In this document: in pieces, positions 53,561 through 60,989 of the stretch
How positions within the stretch are numbered: the first letter of the stretch is position 1
Layout: the number at the start of each line of letters is the position of its first letter
Source of the DNA: CAVPCZ01 sp963702445
Lineage (GTDB): Bacteria > Bacteroidota > Ignavibacteria > UBA10030 > UBA6906
Assembly: GCA_963702445.1 (NCBI GenBank)
Contig: CAVPCZ010000010.1
Location: forward strand, 62,001-126,000
Reading direction: 5' to 3'
DNA: 64,000 bases
Program-made: the position numbers and the translations under genes
Notes under the pieces: generated by a model
The model's database searches: none
The model's input: the letters and a program-made list of their open reading frames with translations, nothing else
What the model was told of the DNA's origin: nothing

Positions 53561-53624
53561 GTACCCCTGTTCTGGAAAACACGGTGAACGCCGGCGTCAT
53601 AAGCCCGAAGGCACAGACACGGCG

Positions 53625-54128
53625 TCAATTCAGGAAGAGATAGGGCTTCCAGCGCTCGTCGAGCGAACCGACCACGTGCCGGATGAACGTCACGTGGTTG
53701 GGACGCATGGCTTTGCGGCGAAGAGGCATCTGCGCCTCTTCCGGAGTCCGGTCACCCTTCCTGTTATTGCAGGCAACGCAGGCGCAGACCAGATTCTCCC
53801 AGGTGTCTTCACCCGAGCGGGATACCGGGATCACGTGGTCGATCGTCAACGGCAGGTCCGCACGGCCGCAGTACTGGCACCGATGCCCGTCCCGGCGGAG
53901 GATGTTCTTGCGGGAAAGAATGATCTTCTTGTAGGGGACTCGTACAAAGACCGAGAGGCGGACAATGCTCGGAAAGGGCAATACGACGGTGGCTGCACGC
54001 ACCCGATCCCCGTTGCGCACTTCTATCAGTTCCGCCTTGCCGAGATAGAGCAGGATAATGGCCTTCTTGACGTTGACAACACTCATGGGTTCGTAATTCT
54101 GGTTCAGAATCAGAACCTTGGCGTTCAA
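53625..54128 (-). CDS. HNH endonuclease
   Basis: 167 residues. N-terminal VLILNQNYEPMSVVNVKKAI, then CQYCGRADLPLTIDHVIPVSRSG (CxxC, DH) and WENLVCACVACNNRKGDRTP (CxxC, N) form a complete HNH zinc site. This common chromosomal family is widespread in Bacteroidota and Cyanobacteria, with undetermined role. GGGAGG precedes the start and a strong promoter lies at 54213-54241. Confidence 0.9.
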   Translation of the reverse strand: MNAKVLILNQNYEPMSVVNVKKAIILLYLGKAELIEVRNGDRVRAATVVLPFPSIVRLSVFVRVPYKKIILSRKNILRRDGHRCQYCGRADLPLTIDHVIPVSRSGEDTWENLVCACVACNNRKGDRTPEEAQMPLRRKAMRPNHVTFIRHVVGSLDERWKPYLFLN

Positions 54129-54212
54129 CCTCCCGGATGATCTGTATGCGTGACTGTATGCGCTGAAGGTGACCCTCCCTCCTGTCCGTTGCCCGTTGGA
54201 ACGGTATCAAAA

Positions 54213-54241
54213 AATATACGTCCAATGCTTGTTTTTGTCAA
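54213..54241 (-). promoter_or_regulatory. Promoter of the HNH-trpS-scpA-scpB-rluB operon
   Basis: On the minus strand: TTGACA (54241-54236), 17-base spacer, TATATT (54218-54213). Leaves an 80-base untranslated leader before the HNH gene. Confidence 0.8.
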
Positions 54242-54264
54242 GTTTTGCGGGCGCATATAAATAA

Positions 54265-54298
54265 CGGAGCCCCGTCAGAATGGCGGGGCTCCGAAAAA
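54265..54298 (-). terminator. Intrinsic terminator after the HtrA protease gene
   Basis: Perfect 10-bp stem CGGAGCCCCG / CGGGGCTCCG (54265-54274, 54284-54293) with a 9-base loop. On the minus strand it is followed by TTATTTAT, a weak U-tract. Confidence 0.75.
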
Positions 54299-54314
54299 GG
54301 GGAAATCTGAATAA

Positions 54315-55850
54315 TTACTCGGGTATTTGCACCGCAACAAAGGCCGTTCCGGCATCTCCTTCGCGCTTGATGCGCAAAAGGACCGAATCCCCCGGCTTCC
54401 GGGATGCAATAATGCCCTTCAGGTCAGCCGGCGTGTTCACATCCTTCCGGTCGGCCTCGAGAATCACATCATTGTCGCCGATCGACTGTTTAAAGGCTTC
54501 GCTGTAGGGCTTCAGGCCGGTGACGAGAACACCCTTGTCGACCTTGAGCTCCTGCTTTTCGGCCGGGGTGAGCGCCCGCACGCTGAATCCGAGACCCTCA
54601 AACGAGACTGTCTTGGCGGTTTCCACCACCGGATCGCGGCCGCTCTCCTTCCCTTCCGTATTTTGCGCAGTCGCCTTATCTTCCTTCCGCGCACGGAGCA
54701 CAACCTTCTTGTCAAACGTCTTCCCGTCCCGGAAGAGCTTCAGCGTCACTTCATCGCCGGGATGGCGGGTGGCAATGTACGACTGAAGGTCACCCGGCTT
54801 GTTCACCTCCCTGCCGTCCACGGAGAGAATGACGTCCGATTCACGCAGTCCCGCTGCGGCAGCCGCTCCGTCCTCGACAAGTTCCTGGACAATCACCCCT
54901 TTGGCTTCCTTCATGCCCAGGGCATTGGCCATCTTCTGCTCCACAGCCTGGATCTGCACCCCGATGTACCCGCGCCGCACTTCGCCGTATTTGATGAGAT
55001 CGGCGGCAACGTACTTGAGAAGATTCACAGGCACCGCAAACCCGTACCCCTGATACCGGGCGTTCGTCGTCGCAATGGCGGTGTTGATGCCGATCACCTC
55101 GCCGCTCATATTCACCAGCGCACCGCCGCTGTTGCCGGGGTTGATCGCCGCATCCGTCTGGATGAAGTTCTCGATCCTGTAGCTGTCCTGTATGATATTG
55201 ATGTTCCGGCCGATCGCCGACACAATCCCCGCCGTGACCGTCGAAGTGAGGCCGAGGGGGTTCCCGATCGCCAGCACCCATTCGCCGACATGGACATTCT
55301 CCGAATTGCCGAGCGCCGCGGCCGTGAGATCCTTCATGTCAATCTTGATCACCGCCAGATCGGTCGAGGGATCCGTACCGATCAGCTTCGCTTTGACGCG
55401 AATCTGATCGTGCAGGACAACCTCAATCCCGCCCTCCTTCGCATCTTCCACCACGTGGTTGTTCGTGGCGATGTAGCCGTCCGCACTCAGGATCACCCCG
55501 GATCCGAATCCCGTCGACGGCTGCTCCTGTTCAGGCATCTTGAAGTCAGGTCCAAAAAAGTGATAGAAATCCCTCGGCATGCGCTGGCTCTGCCCTTTTC
55601 CCTTTGTCGTCACCTCAATAGCCACAACCGAAGGAGTGGCGGCCTTCGAGATCAGGGCAAAATTGTCGCTGAGTGCCTTGACGGCGGGATTCTGGACCAT
55701 CACCGGGACGGGTCCGCCCAGTTTCACGTCCCCGCCACTCCAGGCCATGCCCAGATCAACGCCGTTGCCGAACGACGATACAAGGAGTGCACCCAGGACA
55801 ACACCCGCGGTGAGGATCGACAGCGACGCGAAAAGATACTTCTTGACCAT
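54315..55850 (-). CDS. degP: DegP/HtrA-family periplasmic serine protease
   Basis: 511 residues from the ATG at 55850. N-terminal membrane anchor or signal (KYLFASLSILTAGVVLGALLV). The protease triad is ATNNHVVEDA (His), DPSTDLAVIKID (Asp) and INPGNSGGALVN (Ser). Two PDZ domains follow (RRGYIGVQIQAVEQ to about residue 400; LGFSVRALTPAEKQELKV to the end). It degrades or refolds damaged envelope proteins. It follows recO by 25 bases. Confidence 0.95.
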   Translation of the reverse strand: MVKKYLFASLSILTAGVVLGALLVSSFGNGVDLGMAWSGGDVKLGGPVPVMVQNPAVKALSDNFALISKAATPSVVAIEVTTKGKGQSQRMPRDFYHFFGPDFKMPEQEQPSTGFGSGVILSADGYIATNNHVVEDAKEGGIEVVLHDQIRVKAKLIGTDPSTDLAVIKIDMKDLTAAALGNSENVHVGEWVLAIGNPLGLTSTVTAGIVSAIGRNINIIQDSYRIENFIQTDAAINPGNSGGALVNMSGEVIGINTAIATTNARYQGYGFAVPVNLLKYVAADLIKYGEVRRGYIGVQIQAVEQKMANALGMKEAKGVIVQELVEDGAAAAAGLRESDVILSVDGREVNKPGDLQSYIATRHPGDEVTLKLFRDGKTFDKKVVLRARKEDKATAQNTEGKESGRDPVVETAKTVSFEGLGFSVRALTPAEKQELKVDKGVLVTGLKPYSEAFKQSIGDNDVILEADRKDVNTPADLKGIIASRKPGDSVLLRIKREGDAGTAFVAVQIPE

Positions 55851-55875
55851 GTGACTTACCTCCGTTGATGAACGT

Positions 55876-56652
55876 TTACTCTTCGAGCATGGCGAACACC
55901 TGCTCCGACCGCAGGGGACGCATGCCGGTAACATGATGCCGGACCAGATGGCGGAGGAGAGCAGCGACTTCCTTCCCTGCCGCAGGCGCGAGGGAGACAC
56001 GCAACGCGGGTTCCGCGCCGCTCAGCGTTTGAAACAGATCCAGAGCCTTCATTCCGGCAAGACCGATGGTCGCCTCTCCCCCGACACCCGGGGCGCATAG
56101 TGCGCACAGCACACCGGATGGCGTAACGGCGAAGCGGGCATCCATCGCCGCCGGACCTGTGCTCTCCACGGAGGCTCCGCATGTTGAACAGCGGCGCACA
56201 TCCGGACGGAAACCCACCAGGCCAAGCAAATGCACCTCGTAATAGTATAACGCATTTTCATACCACCGAGTTGCATTATTCAAGGATTCCAGGCTGTCTG
56301 CCAGCAAATCGTAGAAATCGACATTCTTTTCCTCGGGCGGCATGGCCAGATTCGCCAGTTCCACCATCGCCATCGCGGGGGCCATTTTCCGGAGATTTTC
56401 GACAAGTCCGCGGGATGACCGGATCAGCTCGCATTGCGTAAGCAGCTGCAATTCGCGCGAAGGTTTCGTGTACAGCACCACCCTCACACGGTTCATCGCT
56501 TCAAGCGAAGATCCAGAGACGCGGGGATTGTTCCGGATACCCTTGGCAATAACCGAAATCTTGCCATGATCGCGCGTGTATATCGTCGCAATCATGCTCG
56601 ATTCGCGGTATTTCATCGTCTTGAGAACGATTGCTTCGGTTGTCAGAATCAT
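55876..56652 (-). CDS. recO: DNA repair protein RecO
   Basis: 258 residues. N-terminal OB-fold (TTEAIVLKTMKYRESSMIATIY, GKISVIAKGIR), a helical middle region and the zinc cluster CSTCG ... CALC. RecO loads RecA with RecR and anneals SSB-coated strands. The start overlaps the mtnA stop by 4 bases. Confidence 0.93.
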   Translation of the reverse strand: MILTTEAIVLKTMKYRESSMIATIYTRDHGKISVIAKGIRNNPRVSGSSLEAMNRVRVVLYTKPSRELQLLTQCELIRSSRGLVENLRKMAPAMAMVELANLAMPPEEKNVDFYDLLADSLESLNNATRWYENALYYYEVHLLGLVGFRPDVRRCSTCGASVESTGPAAMDARFAVTPSGVLCALCAPGVGGEATIGLAGMKALDLFQTLSGAEPALRVSLAPAAGKEVAALLRHLVRHHVTGMRPLRSEQVFAMLEE

Positions 56653-57698
56653 CTGGCCTTCAGCACGTCCGCAATGGTCTCTGCGTAGGGAGGACGGAGA
56701 ACCCCCTTCTCTGTAACAATTGCGGTAATCAACTCGTTCGGCGTCACATCAAAGGCGGGTGCGAAGACCCCGACTCCGGCCGGTGCCACCGCAACACCCG
56801 CGAAATGCGTGACTTCGGCGGGGTTGCGCTCCTCTATCGGAATCCTGTCGCCGGAGGGCGTGCCGGGATCAAGTGTCGAGGTGGGAGCAGCGATGTAAAA
56901 AGAAACGCCGTGGCGCTGCGCGAGTACTGCAAGGGGATACGTTCCCACTTTGTTTGCGGCATCGCCGTTGGCGGCGATACGGTCGGCACCCACAATCACC
57001 GCCTGGACGCGTCCTTCGCGCAAAACCGTCCCGGCGGTGGAATCCGTGATAAGCACCACCGGAATTCCGGCCTGTCCCAGCTCCCAGGCGGTAAGCCGGG
57101 CTCCCTGCAGAAGCGGCCGGGTCTCATCGACATATACACGAACAACCTTCCCCTGGCGAGCCGCCGCGGTCACACAGCTGAGCGCGGTCCCGTCACCCGC
57201 CGTCGCCAGCGCTCCGGCATTGCAGTGGGTGAGGAGCGACGAACCCGGCATGATCAGCCCGGCACCCAGCTCCCCTATCCGGCGACATGCGTCAATATCC
57301 TCCTGCTGGATGGCGCACGCTTCCCGTTCAAGAGCGGCGTAAAGCCGGGCCTCGCTCTCCCCGGCCTGACACTCCAGCACTGCACGCATCCGGTCGAGGG
57401 CATAAAAAAGGTTGACCGCTGTCGGACGCGTCTCTGCCAGATACGCTATCGCACGACGCAGACGGCCGCGCAGATCGGGAACATCGGGGAAAGACCTGGA
57501 GTGAAGGGCGAGGAGAAGTCCGAATGCCGCCGCCACCCCGATGGCGGGGGCGCCGCGGACGCGAAGGGTGCGGATCGCTTCACCGACGACCGTCAGGTCG
57601 TCTGTATCAACCCATACCTCCTGCTGCGGTAACAGTGTCTGATCGATGAAGCGGAACTTGCCAGCGACCCAATCGACGGCCCTCATGGCAGCGTTCAA
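56649..57698 (-). CDS. mtnA: Methylthioribose-1-phosphate isomerase
   Basis: 349 residues. Signatures: VRGAPAIGVAAAFGL, LLTHCNAGALATAGDGTAL (catalytic Cys), YVDETRPLLQGARLTAWEL and VGADRIAANGDAANKVGTY (catalytic Asp), all typical of MtnA rather than eIF2B. It converts 5-methylthioribose-1-P to methylthioribulose-1-P in methionine salvage or the related DHAP shunt. Overlaps the PfkB kinase upstream and recO downstream by 4 bases each. Confidence 0.93.
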   Translation of the reverse strand: MNAAMRAVDWVAGKFRFIDQTLLPQQEVWVDTDDLTVVGEAIRTLRVRGAPAIGVAAAFGLLLALHSRSFPDVPDLRGRLRRAIAYLAETRPTAVNLFYALDRMRAVLECQAGESEARLYAALEREACAIQQEDIDACRRIGELGAGLIMPGSSLLTHCNAGALATAGDGTALSCVTAAARQGKVVRVYVDETRPLLQGARLTAWELGQAGIPVVLITDSTAGTVLREGRVQAVIVGADRIAANGDAANKVGTYPLAVLAQRHGVSFYIAAPTSTLDPGTPSGDRIPIEERNPAEVTHFAGVAVAPAGVGVFAPAFDVTPNELITAIVTEKGVLRPPYAETIADVLKAR

Positions 57699-58610
57699 TC
57701 CTCATCAAAGCGGGACAGCTCCCGGAACTCGCGGAACCTGTCCTGGATGCCCAGATAGGTAAGACCGGCAAGACCGGCAACGCCGAACTTTTCCACGCAG
57801 AACGATGCGAGGGTGCTGCCGTAGATGACCGCGCGTTTCAGGTTCTCTTCGGACATGTCCTCGGTCCGGGCAAGCCAGCCGATAAAACCGCCCGCAAAGG
57901 AATCCCCCGCCCCGGTCGGATCGAAGATGTTCTCCATGGGATATGCCGGAGCCGAAAACACCATCTGTTCCGTGAGCAGCAGCGCCCCGTGCTCACCTTT
58001 CTTGATGATGACCACGGACGGCCCCATTCCCCTGATCACTTTGGAGGCCTTGATCAGGTTCGGTTCGCGCGAAAGAAGACGGGCTTCGGAATCGTTCAGA
58101 ATCAGGACGTTGATCATCTTCAACGTCTTCTCGAGTTCTTCGCGCTTTCCGTTGATCCAGTAGTTCATGGTGTCGCACACCACAAGCCGCGGACTCTCGA
58201 GCTGCTGCAACACTTTTCGCTGCAGCACCGGGTCAATATTGCCCAGGCAGACATTCCGCATCTTCCGGAACCGTTCCGGAATCTTGGGGTCGAACGATTC
58301 AAACACGTTCAGGTCCGTGGAGAGACTGTCGCGTTCATTCAGATCGTAGTGATAACGGCCGGACCAGCGGAAGGTCTTCCCGTCGCTTGATCACTTCCAG
58401 CCCCTCAAGATCGACGTTGCGATCTTCCAGGAAGGCCATCCCTTCGCGGGGAAAATCGCCCCCGACGACACCCACCAGGCGAACCGGATTCACGAAATAG
58501 CTGGCGGCCGCCGAAATATACGTCGCCGACCCACCCACGGCTTCCTTCACCGACCCGAAGGGTGTTTCAATTGTGTCCAGAGCCACGGAACCGACGACGA
58601 GCACGCTCAC
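57695..58610 (-). CDS. PfkB-family sugar/nucleoside kinase (one frameshift)
   Basis: About 304 residues from GTG 58610 (AAGGAG at correct spacing). Frame changes near 58380; removing one G of the CCC/GGG run reads KRRKTFRWSGRYHYDL. PfkB motifs: VGGSATYISAAASYFV (substrate side), VVGVVGGDFP and DPTGAGDSFAGGFIGWLA (anion hole and catalytic Asp). Substrate unknown. Tight coupling to mtnA suggests a ribose-type or methylthioribose-related sugar, but a constitutive adenosine-kinase-like role is also possible. Confidence 0.87.
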
Positions 58611-58686
58611 GAGCTTCTCCTTACCTGGTGCGCAGCTGCCTGTGAATGACCGGAACAGTGCAATTTACAGAATCGCCCTGCAATTA

Positions 58687-59157
58687 TCAAGGAATCGGAA
58701 TCTCCAGGCGAGCCGCCGCCTCTTCCCCGCGAACGATGTACTCATCGACGATGTCCACGGCCTGACGGTGACTCGGCCACACCAGCCTCCGGCGGATGTC
58801 CGGATACGGAAGCCAGGCGCCGTCCCGGTGCTCCTCCGACAGGACCATCCGCGCATCCGGCAGAACCTGTGCGGCAAAAACCGGACAGAGGTCGATTTCC
58901 TGCCGCCGCGTGTCATAGAACGAGGTCAGCATGGGAAGAGACCAGAAGCGCTGCGGACTGAGCCCTGTTTCTTCGTGAAGTTCACGCAGCGCGGTCTGCA
59001 CTCCCCGTTCCCCATCCATCACCGTTCCCGTGATGATCTGCCACATTCCGGGGTGAACGCTCTCCGAAAAAGCCCGCTGGAGCACAAGGTACTCCGCCCG
59101 GTCCTGCATGAAGCGGAAGACGCAGACTTCCACAATGCGGCTGACAAGAGGTATCAT
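58687..59157 (-). CDS. NUDIX hydrolase
   Basis: 156 residues. The Nudix box is complete: GTVMDGERGVQTALRELHEE followed by TGL. RIVEVCVFRF and FYDTRRQEIDLCPVFAAQV resemble the dATP pyrophosphohydrolase / NudB type. Likely removes non-canonical or excess nucleotides. Starts in the stop of the upstream pseudouridine synthase (ATGA). Confidence 0.88.
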   Translation of the reverse strand: MIPLVSRIVEVCVFRFMQDRAEYLVLQRAFSESVHPGMWQIITGTVMDGERGVQTALRELHEETGLSPQRFWSLPMLTSFYDTRRQEIDLCPVFAAQVLPDARMVLSEEHRDGAWLPYPDIRRRLVWPSHRQAVDIVDEYIVRGEEAAARLEIPIP

Positions 59158-59979
59158 GGGGCTCCTCTAAAAGTCGCCGGTCGTTGCGGCGCGGCCGCCG
59201 CGGAAGGCGGTTTGCTCCGGGCCGGCCCGCGGACCGGCGGCACTGTCTGCGCCGACAGTGACCGGTGTTCCTGCTCCGTCAGCTGCCGCACGGCGCCGGG
59301 AAGAAGACCATCGAGCGTGACCTCCCCGATCGCCGTCCGAACCAGACCCAGCACCGAGTAGCCCAGCTCTTCGGCCATGCGGCGGACCTGGCGGTTCTTC
59401 CCTTCGCTCAACGTGATCGACACCTCCTGCGGCACGGAACCGGACGGCGATACGAGAACAGGCCGCAAGCGCGTGCCGTCCGCGAGCACCATCCCCCGCC
59501 GCCAGAGATCAGCATGATGAGCGGCGAGAGGGATGTCGAGCGACAGTTGATAGGTTTTCGGCACATGGCGGAGGGGACTCGTGACAGCTTTCGCCGAACC
59601 GGACATCGTTCGTGAAGAGGAGCAGCCCGCCGGTCTCTTTGTCGAGACGTCCGACCGGGAAGAGGTGCGGCAGGTCCGCCGGCAGCAAGTCATACACCGT
59701 CCGCCTGCCGCGCTCGTCCGAACGCGTGGTCACATATCCGGCAGGCTTGAACAGTGCGAGATACACGTGGTGCGCCGGACGGGCGGGACTGCCGTCGATG
59801 CTTATGCGGTCGACCCGGGGATCCAACCAGAGGGAGGGGGAGCGGACGGGCCGCCCGTTCACACGCACACAACCCTGACGGACCAACCCCTCCGCCTGCG
59901 TGCGCGAAGCGAGACCGAATTTGGAGATGGCACGGATGAGGGAAACCTGCTCCCGGCCTGTGCGGTTTTTGCTGATCAT
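59154..59979 (-). CDS. rRNA pseudouridine synthase, RsuA/RluE family (one frameshift)
   Basis: About 274 residues from the ATG at 59979. Removing one A of the run at 59589-59591 joins FTNDVRFGE to AVTSPLRHVPKTYQ. S4 domain (RAISKFGLASRTQAEGLV, GCVRVNGRPV), catalytic PVGRLDKETGGLLLFTND (nucleophile Asp) and EGKNRQVRRMAEELGYSV. A second paralogue to the rluB copy at 50.4 kb; which uridine it modifies cannot be read from sequence. A Pro/Ala-rich C-terminal tail follows. Confidence 0.88.
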
Positions 59980-60800
59980 GGGCGGCTGCGAACGGCGTCG
60001 CCCATGGTTCCCGCCGGCATCCGGTGCAGGCCGGAAAGCACGATACCGCAGGCAACACCCACGTTGAGCGATTCCGCCAGGCCGTATCGCCGGATGCCCA
60101 CCCGGACGTCGCTCAATTCCCGCACCTGATCCGAAACCCCCCACGCTTCACTGCCGAAGACGATCAACGATTTCCGGGCGAACCGTACCCGATCGAAATG
60201 CAGTTCTCCGTCGGCGGCGGTGACGTAGACCGTGTAGCCCATCGCTTTCGCGTGCGAGAGCAGGGGAAGCAGATCCACATCGGGTGCCACCGGCAGATGA
60301 AACAGACTCCCCATCGTGCTCCTGACCACCTTCGGGTTGTACAGATCAACACAATTCCTGCCGAGGATCATACCGTGCACGCCGAACCAGTCCGCACTCC
60401 GTATAATGGATCCGAGATTACCGGGGTCCGCAACCCCGTCCAGTCCGACGATACACGACTCTTCAGGCCCCGGACGGAGCAGTGTCTCGGCAGGAGGATT
60501 TTGCTGGCACATCACCCCCAGGATCCCCTGGTTCTGAACTGTCCAGGAGATGCTCTCCATCTGGCGATCGGTGACTTGCTGGCAATCGACGGAACGGTTC
60601 CGCGCTTCTGCGAGAAGCCTGCGGGTCCCGGGGTCATCCATGCTTCCCGCCGTGTAGTACAACGATTGCATGGTGAAATGCGAGGAGACCGCTTCCTTCA
60701 GAAGGCGAACACCTTCCACCACAAACAGCCCGCTGTTTTCGCGTGCCTTTTTGTTTTCGAGAGCGCGGATCTCTTTCACTGCGTTCTTTGTAAGCGGCAT
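59976..60800 (-). CDS. SpoU-family RNA 2'-O-methyltransferase
   Basis: 274 residues from the ATG at 60800, which has CAGGAG at good spacing. N-terminal substrate-binding region (AVKEIRALENKKAR, VVEGVRLLKEA), then the SPOUT knot: IVGLDGVADPGNLGSIIRSA, IVFGSEAWGVSDQV and VGIRRYGLAESLNVGVACGI (SAM-binding knot with Asn). Typical of RlmB/TrmH-like enzymes that methylate rRNA or tRNA ribose. First of three overlapping genes (methyltransferase, pseudouridine synthase, NUDIX). Confidence 0.92.
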   Translation of the reverse strand: MPLTKNAVKEIRALENKKARENSGLFVVEGVRLLKEAVSSHFTMQSLYYTAGSMDDPGTRRLLAEARNRSVDCQQVTDRQMESISWTVQNQGILGVMCQQNPPAETLLRPGPEESCIVGLDGVADPGNLGSIIRSADWFGVHGMILGRNCVDLYNPKVVRSTMGSLFHLPVAPDVDLLPLLSHAKAMGYTVYVTAADGELHFDRVRFARKSLIVFGSEAWGVSDQVRELSDVRVGIRRYGLAESLNVGVACGIVLSGLHRMPAGTMGDAVRSRP

Positions 60801-60989
60801 ACACTGCTTCTCCTGCAAGGCCGGGCACCATGGGTCGAAGAGATGGAAACATGATAAACAACCGATGCTCGAGAATCAAGGCGGTGATGTCCGCCGGAAC
60901 CATGCATCGCGGGAATCATGCACTGCTGCCACCTTCTGCCAAATCCTCAATGGGAAAATCATCGACCGGTCTTGAGACGATTCTGAAGG

